Positions 34,887 to 42,955 of a stretch of 59,344 nucleotides of DNA are shown here, one piece after another. How positions within the stretch are numbered: position 1 is the first letter of the stretch; the number at the start of each line of letters is the position of its first letter. The DNA is from Bacteroidota bacterium (GTDB lineage Bacteria > Bacteroidota > Bacteroidia > Bacteroidales > Bacteroidaceae). The notes under the pieces were generated by a model. The model was not told the DNA's origin, made no database searches, and saw nothing but the letters and a program-made list of their open reading frames with translations. The position numbers were made by a program, and so were the translations under genes. The stretch spans positions 1 to 59,344 of the forward strand of contig JAEXAJ010000133.1 in assembly GCA_023458215.1 (NCBI GenBank), given 5' to 3'.

Positions 34887-36782
34887 TCAATTCTTAATTT
34901 TCAAAAGTCCCACTTCTCCGCTTGTTGCCGTGAAAAGAACTTCCCGTCCGCTCAGTGGAACTATCGTATTGATGAGGGAATTACCTATTTTGTGTTTCCA
35001 CAACACCTTACCGCTCTTGGCTTCGAGTGCGAAGATAAGTCCTTCTTTGGTACTGCCAAACATTACACCGTCTTTTTCCACCTGCATGGATGGCGCATGC
35101 TCGTAACCAAAACCTACATTGGATGCCCACAACTCTTTCGGTGTATCGCTTTGGGTGGAGTAGCAGACAATGCTATCATTCATCGTCTTACTGTAAACAC
35201 GTTCACCATCTTCGGACAAACCGATTGTTTCGCGTACCATAGACCGGAAAGTGCGCCAAACGGTATCACCTGTTTTCAGGTCGATGGCAGTCATGGCACG
35301 TTGCGGGTCTGTAATAAATACTTTCCCGTTGGCAGCTACCGGCCACACGGCGGCGGGAGAGAAGTGCATGCGGGTCAGTCCGCCGGTCCATTTCCACAGC
35401 TTTTTGCCGTCTGCTTTGTTCAGTGCATACAGCGTATTATCCCACGCGCCGAAGATTACTTTGTCTTCAGTTATCAGTGGTTTAGTCTCGATATAACCTT
35501 TTACAGCTGTATATGCCCATACAACTTTTCCCGTATGTATGTCTATCGCACGGAAAGTATGGTCGCTAGCTCCTATGTAAGCAATACCGTTTTCAATAGC
35601 TACCGCTCCGAGTACCGGTTCTTCAGCTTCTACTTTCCACAGAAGGTTTCCGTCATTGGCATTCAGCCCGTAGATATGGCGGTCGGCAGAACCAAATACA
35701 ACAATGCCTTCACTTACGGCCGGAGTGCCTACAATTCGTTTACCCGATTCGAAGTTCCAAAGCTTCTTGCCATTCTTCAACGAGTAGGCGGTCAGGCGTC
35801 CCATGTCGTCGCCCGTAAATACTTTGTCTTTATCCGGGGCGGGCGAGCAATATATGCCGGCACCGGTTTGAACGATCCACTGCTCTTTTACCTGCGGGTA
35901 GGTTTTGTTTACGCTGAAGTCCGGATACTTTTCCGCTTTGCCGTTACGGTCATAATAAGGCTGAGTCAGAGAGAAAGCAGCCCATTGCTTTTTCGGTTCT
36001 CCGATGCGTTGGGTATAAACTAAGATGGAGTCGTCGGTTACCTCATAGATACCATACCCCGGCTTCTCTTCTTTATCCCGTAGATTGCTGCGCATCAGGA
36101 TGCCGGGGATACCGTCATAACGCAGATTGCGATTGCTATGGTAATGTCCGCCTATTATCAGGCGGATGTTATAGGGGCGGATAGCATCTGTTACATCATA
36201 CCAGTTGTCCACATCACCCTCCATCACCGGGTAGTGGGTAACGAGTATTACCGGCTTGTTAAGTGGATAGTTGATAGTTGATAGTTGACAGTTTCCTGTG
36301 TTATAAACGTTCATCCTTTCCGTCATCCAGCGGATGTCTTGAGGCACTACATGCCCGTATGCCATACGCATCAGCGGTCCTGAATTAAACCCCAGAAACA
36401 GAAAACCTTTGTGCTCGAACTCAAAGCGTTCGCTGCCGAAGATCTCTCCGAATGCGGTGCAGCCGGAGTCGCTCCACTTCGTTTCATGGTTTCCAAGAGT
36501 TACATAATACTTTGTTTTCAGCAGGTCGAGGCACGACTTTACTCTTTCCATCGTAGCACGGTCGCCTTCTTCTGCAATATCTCCGGTGACCAGCACAAAA
36601 TCAATGCTGTCGGTTGCATTAATCTGTGCCACCGAACGCAGTAAATCCTCCGTAGGGTTCGGATTGTTCGGGCTGAAATGGATATCCGTCAACTGTGCAA
36701 AACGGAATTTCCCGTGCTGTGCCTGCACCCCGGGGGGGAGCAGGCAAGCAATCAGGATGATTATTAATAGTCTTCGATTCAT
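34887..36782 (-). CDS. Exported metallophosphoesterase fused to PQQ-like beta-propeller
   Basis: The 631-residue protein has a signal peptide (MNRRLLIIILIACLLPPGVQAQ). A calcineurin-like phosphoesterase domain (~25-270) carries all metal motifs: LTDIHFS, VTGDIAEEGD, LGNHETKW, VTHYPVM and GGHYHSN. Residues ~310-625 are PQQ-type propeller blades (repeats such as GKKLWNFESGKRIVGTPAVSEG and GNLLWKVEAEEPVLGAVAIENG). It probably hydrolyses phosphate esters in the periplasm; the propeller may bind a partner or ligand. The stretch ~161-173 (NCQLSTINYPL) is encoded by heptad-repeat DNA. Confidence 0.85.
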   Translation of the reverse strand: MNRRLLIIILIACLLPPGVQAQHGKFRFAQLTDIHFSPNNPNPTEDLLRSVAQINATDSIDFVLVTGDIAEEGDRATMERVKSCLDLLKTKYYVTLGNHETKWSDSGCTAFGEIFGSERFEFEHKGFLFLGFNSGPLMRMAYGHVVPQDIRWMTERMNVYNTGNCQLSTINYPLNKPVILVTHYPVMEGDVDNWYDVTDAIRPYNIRLIIGGHYHSNRNLRYDGIPGILMRSNLRDKEEKPGYGIYEVTDDSILVYTQRIGEPKKQWAAFSLTQPYYDRNGKAEKYPDFSVNKTYPQVKEQWIVQTGAGIYCSPAPDKDKVFTGDDMGRLTAYSLKNGKKLWNFESGKRIVGTPAVSEGIVVFGSADRHIYGLNANDGNLLWKVEAEEPVLGAVAIENGIAYIGASDHTFRAIDIHTGKVVWAYTAVKGYIETKPLITEDKVIFGAWDNTLYALNKADGKKLWKWTGGLTRMHFSPAAVWPVAANGKVFITDPQRAMTAIDLKTGDTVWRTFRSMVRETIGLSEDGERVYSKTMNDSIVCYSTQSDTPKELWASNVGFGYEHAPSMQVEKDGVMFGSTKEGLIFALEAKSGKVLWKHKIGNSLINTIVPLSGREVLFTATSGEVGLLKIKN

Positions 36783-36828
36783 AGATGATGATTGGTTTTA
36801 TTGATGATGTTTTTTGTCTTATTAGATA

Positions 36829-39800
36829 TTATTTATTCTCGTCGAAGAACGTTAATACTGCCTTCATTAAAGCGTCTCTCTCTGAACCGGTGCGAACCGA
36901 CTCGAAGGGAAAGCCCAATACACAAGTCTTGTAAGCGCCTTTATAGGCCACCCCGGCACTTAGATTATTTTCGGAATACCGCATGATGGTATGTGCGTCT
37001 TTGGTTGCGGGCTCAATCGCATCCGGTGCTTCTACTATGTATGAGTTCGGGTTTAACTCATTGTAATAAGAATAGTTACCGTTAAGCGAAGCAAACGGCG
37101 AATCTACGCTCTTCACCTTTCCCATAATCGCCGCCTGGCCTACACGCCATTTATACTTCAGTATGTCCATAGCGAATTTCTTGTCCGCTTCTTCAGCTAT
37201 TGCAAGACGGTTATCCCACAAATCTGTACCCACAAATGCCCCGGATACGAATATATTACCGCCTTGGTTGCAATAATCCGTAATAGCATCTTGCATAGGT
37301 TTAGTAAAGGTTTTGAACTCTAAAGCATTGACTCCGCCTCTACCCATCTTCGTCTGACACTCTTTACCTAAGATAAGATCGATAAACTGATAGTCATTCA
37401 GAGATGTTTGTCTTTTCTCTACAACTTCATCACTGCAAGAAACGAACGAATATCCCGCCTTCAGGATAGCTGCCCCATGTACGGCAGGATAATCAAAAGT
37501 ATTGCCTGCAATGACCTGTGTTTCGTAATTACCATAACTGTCTCCGAACCCCGACGCATCGTCATCCATCCACGGAATGGAACGGCGGTATTCTTTCATC
37601 TTACCGATATAACTGATATCTTTAATATAAGGGACGCCATGGTCTAACTCATCTAGAAAACCGGCAAGTAACGTATCAGCAGGCGGGGCTGCAATAAAAT
37701 CTGCCGGCGCACTGATTCGGTTGAAACCATTTATTACTAAGACCGTACCCTTTGTATTGAAAGCACGTCCCGCCGATAAAATCTCAGAAGGGAAGCTTTT
37801 ACCACCTTTGTTGACCGCCACTACTTTGTAACTGCATACAACACCTGCCGGCAGTGTGGTACGATAACTGTTTTTATCCACTAATACTCCGTTATCGAAA
37901 TCGCCGTCATCAATACGGGTATATACAATGTATTTCTCTGCCGTGGCTGTGGGCTCCAAAGGGTCGGCTACCGGCTGCCAGGTCAGTTCAACTTCATTCT
38001 CATTCATCATGCGTAAGGCCATGTGATCTACAGGAAGTGGTTGAACAACATATTCCATGTTGTATTGCGAACACAAGAATTGCAGCATGCCTTTATAGAT
38101 AGCACGGCTTACCGTAAAGCGGAAACGCGGATCCAATCCATAGCGCATATCTGCAAAGTTCTGGTGGGAAAGCAACTCTAACAACATAGTCGGCACACGA
38201 GGCGCACGGGCTTCGTAGTAAGATTGGTTCCACATGCCACGCCGGGTCCAGTTCGGTTCGTATTGTGTGCGGATGTCCCGCACGATAGTAGATTGAATCA
38301 GATCCGTCAAGTCATGTGATAAGTAACGGGAGGCTCCGTTAGAGAAAACCTCATTATAGGCATCGGTATAATAGATACCAAGTGTTCCGATAATCGAATC
38401 ATTCAATGTAGTACCTGCGTCCGTATGGAAGGCAAAAGCCATATTCACCGGGATATTCAGCCCTTTCTCGGTAGGATTGACCGATGAACCGCCGGCAAGG
38501 TAATTCACCCAAATACCACGGGCTTTATAATCATCGGTATAGTCATTCTTACCGTGGCTGTCAGAATAGATACTATCTGGCATACCCGCCCATTGTAACC
38601 AATAACGGGCTGCTTCGCAAAAGCGAGGATAACCACTTTTTAATGAAGAATGAGGAATGAAGAATGAAGAATTGGCTGCGCTGTCTTTGCTGCTTGGGTC
38701 TTTCAGGTTTCGGGTGTCGGAACTTTTTAGGTTCTCTGTTGCGCCTTCGCCGGATAGGTATCGGGCGATGTTTCCCATGCCACCACCCATTTTTACGGCA
38801 TCGGCAGTAACCACCCGGCCGGCTTTGGCTGATAGATTGCTTAGCGTAACTTTACCTTCGGCGCTCTTTCCGGCATCAAAGCGGAAGGTGCCGAGATAAA
38901 TCCAGGTGCCGCCACCCATTTGCTGGTTCACTTTAAACTGAGTTACACCGCCTTTGTGGTAAACGGTATAGAGTGCATCGTCTGCACTGTTGGCTAGCGT
39001 TTGGTAGGAAACATATACGGCATATTGACCGGTCTTGGGAATCTCCGGAATCCATTCGGCAGTACTCTCTTTGCCTTTCTTGATTGTTTCGATAGCGCGG
39101 AAGGTTCCTTCTTTGAACGGATTTTCAAAATCTACGTATTGGTCACGCAGATGGGCAAATCCACTACCGTTTCCTTGTGTCCATGCTTTGTCGGCAATCG
39201 TTTCGGTATAAATGGATGAACTGTTGAGGCAACCGTCATTATCTACGATGACCTCTTCAGACTGGCAGTCACGCTCGCGGGGCATCAATACGTATGCACC
39301 GGCATTTTCCAGCATCGGTACGAGGAAAGGCAGTACATAGCTTTGGGTATACAAATCTTCTACTGTCTGGAAGATACGGGCACGTTGCCATTCCCAGCGG
39401 GCAAGTTTTTGTTCATAGTAGTACCCGTGGCTTTGCCACAAAGCTATATGACGGTTCTGTAACCCGTTTGTAGGGGTGTATGGTGCAGAAACTTCCGTCA
39501 CTAAAGGCTTTGTTGTAGTGGGATTGAATGTTTTGGCTCTTTTGTCTTTTTTACTGCGTAAAGCTTGGGGAATGAGTTCCTCGATAGAGCGATTGTTCGT
39601 GCGGATTTGCAGGTTGTATTTGGCAAATCCGGCAGGGAGCAAAGAACTTACACCTTTGTAGATGGCGGCGACATTGTCTTCCCGAAAGGGAATATAAGCA
39701 CAGTTCATATTAGCGAACAACTGCAAGGTATTTCCTTCTAAAGCTACAGAGTCAATCTTTATACGTCCTACCGAAACTTCCTTTCGTGCGGTGGCATCCA

Positions 39801-39912
39801 AAAACCTACCGATTTCCCGGCGGGTTTCCGTCGGAAGCTCTTGCGCACCTCCCTTCTGGGGGAGGAGGGAGGTGGCGAGCAAACAAAGTAAAAAAAGACG
39901 TCTTACATTCAT
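36829..39912 (-). CDS. N-acetylmuramoyl-L-alanine amidase (Amidase_3-like) with golvesin-like and Fn3-like domains
   Basis: The 1027-residue exported protein has signal peptide MNVRRLFLLCLLATSLLPQKGGAQ. A golvesin/xanthan-lyase-like beta-sandwich covers ~255-380 (WIPEIPKTGQYAVYVSY, GGGTWIYLGTFRFDAG). The central amidase domain includes NMAFAFHTDAGTT and TMLLELLSHQNFADMRYG, which provide zinc-ligand histidine and the catalytic glutamate. An Fn3-like domain (~635-720) and a C-terminal domain of unknown role (~740-1027) follow. The enzyme should remove stem peptides from MurNAc in the periplasm. Residues ~397-425 (DSAANSSFFIPHSS) are encoded by an in-frame heptad-repeat tract between domains. 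Confidence 0.85.
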   Translation of the reverse strand: MNVRRLFLLCLLATSLLPQKGGAQELPTETRREIGRFLDATARKEVSVGRIKIDSVALEGNTLQLFANMNCAYIPFREDNVAAIYKGVSSLLPAGFAKYNLQIRTNNRSIEELIPQALRSKKDKRAKTFNPTTTKPLVTEVSAPYTPTNGLQNRHIALWQSHGYYYEQKLARWEWQRARIFQTVEDLYTQSYVLPFLVPMLENAGAYVLMPRERDCQSEEVIVDNDGCLNSSSIYTETIADKAWTQGNGSGFAHLRDQYVDFENPFKEGTFRAIETIKKGKESTAEWIPEIPKTGQYAVYVSYQTLANSADDALYTVYHKGGVTQFKVNQQMGGGTWIYLGTFRFDAGKSAEGKVTLSNLSAKAGRVVTADAVKMGGGMGNIARYLSGEGATENLKSSDTRNLKDPSSKDSAANSSFFIPHSSLKSGYPRFCEAARYWLQWAGMPDSIYSDSHGKNDYTDDYKARGIWVNYLAGGSSVNPTEKGLNIPVNMAFAFHTDAGTTLNDSIIGTLGIYYTDAYNEVFSNGASRYLSHDLTDLIQSTIVRDIRTQYEPNWTRRGMWNQSYYEARAPRVPTMLLELLSHQNFADMRYGLDPRFRFTVSRAIYKGMLQFLCSQYNMEYVVQPLPVDHMALRMMNENEVELTWQPVADPLEPTATAEKYIVYTRIDDGDFDNGVLVDKNSYRTTLPAGVVCSYKVVAVNKGGKSFPSEILSAGRAFNTKGTVLVINGFNRISAPADFIAAPPADTLLAGFLDELDHGVPYIKDISYIGKMKEYRRSIPWMDDDASGFGDSYGNYETQVIAGNTFDYPAVHGAAILKAGYSFVSCSDEVVEKRQTSLNDYQFIDLILGKECQTKMGRGGVNALEFKTFTKPMQDAITDYCNQGGNIFVSGAFVGTDLWDNRLAIAEEADKKFAMDILKYKWRVGQAAIMGKVKSVDSPFASLNGNYSYYNELNPNSYIVEAPDAIEPATKDAHTIMRYSENNLSAGVAYKGAYKTCVLGFPFESVRTGSERDALMKAVLTFFDENK

Positions 39913-39921
39913 GATGATGTG

Positions 39922-41394
39922 TTAAATTAATTGTTCTTTATTCTTTTTTCTAATCAATAGGCAAAGTCCGAATGCGGTAATGAGTGCGTTAATAATAAGT
40001 AGTTCAAAGCTGATCTGGTAACCATTAAACCATTTTTCGCTATTGCTTTGAAGAATGTAGCAGATAACCGGGGACATCACTGCAACAATGGGCACCCAAC
40101 GATCATATACAGGTTTCTTGCAAGCCATGCCGAAGATGAACATACCTAAAATGGGACCGTAGGTGTAGGCTGCGAGGCTATAGACGGCGTTGATTGCGCT
40201 ATTGTCATTCATCTCGTAGAAAATGACAATCACGATAACCATCAGTAGTGACATTACGAAATGTACGAGTTTGCGTGTTAGAGTCAGGTCCTGATCTTTT
40301 TGTTTTTCGTTAGCTTTCAGTATATCGATGGTAAATGAGGTAGTAAGTGCGGTGAGAGCCGAACCGGCAGCCGAATATGCGGCAGCTATCAGCCCGATGA
40401 TAAATATGATACCGATAAACAAGGGAAATCCGTCACTCCAGGCGATTTTTCCAAAAAGTGCGTCACCTGCTATCTTGCCTTCGCTTGCCAAATGAGTATC
40501 GGCATACATATAAAGCAGTGTTCCTAATACGAGGAATAGACCGATTACAAAGATTTGTATGAAAGAGCTAAGAATCATATTCTTTTGCGAATCACGAAAG
40601 TTCTTGCAACTCAGCGTGCGTTGCATCAAGTCTTGATCCAACCCGGTGGCGGCCACAATCATAAATATACCTGCAATGAACTGTTTCCAGAAATAATGTC
40701 CATTATTAGGATCGTCGAAGTAGAATACCCGACTGGTAGGATGGCTGGCTACGGCTGCCGGCAATTCGAGGAAACCCAGGTTGAGGCTGTTTGCAATGAA
40801 TATGATACAGCAGATCACTGACAAAATAAGACAGAATGTCTTTAAAGAGTCCGTCCAAATCAGAGATTTCACACCTCCCTGAAAAGAGTATAACCAAATC
40901 AATGCAACCGTTAGTACTACGTTAAGCGAGAATGGTATATGTAGCGGGTCGAAAACCAGTGTTTGCAATACTACACATACAACAAAGAATCGTACGGATG
41001 CTCCCAACATTTTAGAAACAAAGAAGAACCATGCGCCTGTGCGATACGAAGAAAGCCCGAAACGATTCTCCAAATAACCGTAGATACTAACAAGGTTCAT
41101 CTTATAGAACATCGGTATAAGCACAAGCGCAACGACTACTGCTCCTACAAAAAAACCAAGAACCATTTGCATGTAAGAGTATCCTCCTGCAAGTACAGCG
41201 CCCGGCACAGAGATAAATGTCACACCTGATATACTGGCACCAATCATAGCAATGGTTACCATGTACCACGGTGATTTACGGTTTCCGGTGAAGAAACCGG
41301 CATTGTCTGCCTTATGCCCCGTAACCCAAGAGATTACGAAAAGAAGTGCAAAGTAGAAGGCAATTGTCGCAAGTACGATCAGAGCTGTAGTCAT
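39922..41394 (-). CDS. Sodium:solute symporter (SSS/SLC5 family)
   Basis: This 490-residue membrane protein has about 13 spans and the SSS pattern: FFTGNRKSPWYMVTIAMIGASISGVTFISVPG at spans 2-3 and AAAYSAAGSALTALTTSFTIDI near span 9. The family couples sodium entry to uptake of sugars, sialic acid or other organic solutes. It follows the amidase start by 9 bases on the same strand, so import of a muropeptide-derived sugar or amino sugar is likely, with substrate unproven. Confidence 0.88.
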   Translation of the reverse strand: MTTALIVLATIAFYFALLFVISWVTGHKADNAGFFTGNRKSPWYMVTIAMIGASISGVTFISVPGAVLAGGYSYMQMVLGFFVGAVVVALVLIPMFYKMNLVSIYGYLENRFGLSSYRTGAWFFFVSKMLGASVRFFVVCVVLQTLVFDPLHIPFSLNVVLTVALIWLYSFQGGVKSLIWTDSLKTFCLILSVICCIIFIANSLNLGFLELPAAVASHPTSRVFYFDDPNNGHYFWKQFIAGIFMIVAATGLDQDLMQRTLSCKNFRDSQKNMILSSFIQIFVIGLFLVLGTLLYMYADTHLASEGKIAGDALFGKIAWSDGFPLFIGIIFIIGLIAAAYSAAGSALTALTTSFTIDILKANEKQKDQDLTLTRKLVHFVMSLLMVIVIVIFYEMNDNSAINAVYSLAAYTYGPILGMFIFGMACKKPVYDRWVPIVAVMSPVICYILQSNSEKWFNGYQISFELLIINALITAFGLCLLIRKKNKEQLI

Positions 41395-41397
41395 ATG

Positions 41398-41520
41398 TTT
41401 TAAATTAAGAATTTAAGAATGAAGAATGAAGATTTAAGAATTAAGAATGAAGAATTACCATGCGGCATGAGCGCGCAGCCAAATTCTTCATTCTTAATTT
41501 TTCGTTCTTCATTTAATTAA
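41398..41520. repeat. Heptad-repeat element between namZ2 and the symporter gene
   Basis: AAGAATGA/AAGAATTTA-type heptamer tracts on the left and TTCTTCATTCTTAATT on the right flank a centre containing GCGCAGCC, the reverse complement of the core GGCTGCGC seen in the in-frame copies. It fills the whole gap. Confidence 0.75.
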
Positions 41521-41523
41521 AAA

Positions 41524-42690
41524 TTATTCTTTGTAAAGCAAATAGGGTTTGCGTTGCAACTTGAATTTCTCTACATCGCCTTGCCACATCGCTTTGATTT
41601 CATCGGCGCTTTTGCCTTCTTCTATCATTTTGCGTACATAGTCGGTACCTATCAGCAGTTCAAAGAAAGGGCGGAAGAAGTGGTCGTCCATGTTCAGATT
41701 CTTGTAGGCATCAATCACATAAGTTAAGTCAATGCCGCGTTTCCATATCTCTTCATCGCTCATCTTACTCAAGTTCACGCCGTGGCAGAGTTTGTTCAAC
41801 TGCGGCGGATTCTTGGCGCCCGGAATGCTGCGCGGAGTGAAGCTATATTCATAACCGGTCATATTGGGATGTCCATACACCTGAAATGGAAGGTCGGTTC
41901 CTCTACCCAAACTTACCGGGGTTGCTTCAAAGTAACAGGTAGACGGGTATAGGTAGATAGATGTCATGTTCGGCAGATTAGGTGATGGAGGGATAGGCAA
42001 TCTGTACATCGTTTGGTGCGTATAATTCTTACAAGGAATTACAGTTAAGTCGCACACACGAGAACCGGGTAACCAGCGCTCACCGTTCACCATCAATGCC
42101 AGTTCTCCCAATGTCATGCCGTGGACAACGGGAATAGGCAACCAACCCACTCCTGATTTGTATTTCATATCCAATAGGGGGCCGTCTACATAATGTCCGT
42201 TCGGATTGGGGCGATCTAGTATCAATACTTTACGATTGTATTCCGCGCATGCATCCATCAATCGGCACATGGAGGCGTAATAAGTATAGAATCTCAAACC
42301 AACGTCCTGAATATCTACTACCAGAATATCAAATTTTCGCATGGAGGCTTCGCTCGGCTTACCCGATTTACCATCATAAAGAGAAAGGATAGGTACTCCG
42401 GTCTTTTTATCTACCGAACTGGATACATGTTCACCCGCATCAGCATCTCCTCGAAAACCGTGTTCGGGCGAGAAAATAGCTACTACATTGAATTTGTTTT
42501 CTAGCAGGATATCCAGTATATGTTTATTCCCTACCATTCCCGTATGATTAGAGAAGATAGCAATTCGTTTTCCTTTTAAGATAGGAAAATACTCGGAAGT
42601 CTGTTCATCACCTAAGATAACCCGTTCTTTTTGTGCCTGGCACAAGAGAGTGATACACAACATAAAAGCTAAAAGTAGCAGTTTCTTCAT
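41524..42690 (-). CDS. namZ: Exo-beta-N-acetylmuramidase NamZ (DUF1343), second copy
   Basis: The ATG at 42690 (MKKLLLLAFMLCITLLCQAQ signal peptide) is chosen; a far upstream in-frame ATG (42795) would run through the promoter. This 388-residue DUF1343 protein has GKRIAIFSNHTGMVG, FSPEHGFRGDADAGEH, ILVVDIQDVGLRFYTYYASM and ILDRPNPNG. It is expected to release MurNAc from peptidoglycan fragments in the periplasm, probably with a different substrate preference from the copy at 28354-29592. It has its own promoter and follows the SusC/SusD pair after a terminator-like hairpin. Confidence 0.9.
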   Translation of the reverse strand: MKKLLLLAFMLCITLLCQAQKERVILGDEQTSEYFPILKGKRIAIFSNHTGMVGNKHILDILLENKFNVVAIFSPEHGFRGDADAGEHVSSSVDKKTGVPILSLYDGKSGKPSEASMRKFDILVVDIQDVGLRFYTYYASMCRLMDACAEYNRKVLILDRPNPNGHYVDGPLLDMKYKSGVGWLPIPVVHGMTLGELALMVNGERWLPGSRVCDLTVIPCKNYTHQTMYRLPIPPSPNLPNMTSIYLYPSTCYFEATPVSLGRGTDLPFQVYGHPNMTGYEYSFTPRSIPGAKNPPQLNKLCHGVNLSKMSDEEIWKRGIDLTYVIDAYKNLNMDDHFFRPFFELLIGTDYVRKMIEEGKSADEIKAMWQGDVEKFKLQRKPYLLYKE

Positions 42691-42722
42691 AATAGTATTG
42701 TATAAGGAGGTTTTATCTGCAA

Positions 42723-42767
42723 CAAAGATAGACTTTATTTTAATATCAAAAACACTTATTTTGATAT
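42723..42767 (-). promoter_or_regulatory. Promoter and operator-like dyad of the second namZ
   Basis: On the minus strand a -7 box TATCTTTG (42723-42730) follows a TTTG at 42747-42750, 16 bases apart. The TTTG lies inside a perfect 9-base dyad ATATCAAAA / TTTTGATAT (42743-42751, 42759-42767), which could be a regulator site. Confidence 0.5.
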
Positions 42768-42858
42768 TTTTGGTATTATCAATCTTCTTTTGCAAATAAA
42801 AGTCTTGTTAAGGACTCTGTTTGACTTTCATAATATTTGGTGTTTAGTTAAAATAAAT

Positions 42859-42902
42859 GCGTTCATTCATTTGTACTCTGAAAGTGTAAAATGAATGAAC
42901 GC
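42859..42902 (-). terminator. Terminator-like hairpin after the SusC/SusD pair
   Basis: Perfect 14-base arms GCGTTCATTCATTT and AAATGAATGAACGC with a 16-base loop lie 54 bases beyond the SusD stop. Read on the minus strand the stem is followed by ATTTATTTTAAC, only moderately T-rich. Confidence 0.6.
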
Positions 42903-42955
42903 TTGTTTAAATCCAAATAGAAGATTCTATATAATGAATCTTTTTTGTTATAGTT

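Noticed and set aside
34992..36023. 343-codon open frame antisense to the phosphoesterase-propeller gene
   Set aside because: It is covered by a well-supported gene on the other strand and has no recognisable domain or start context.
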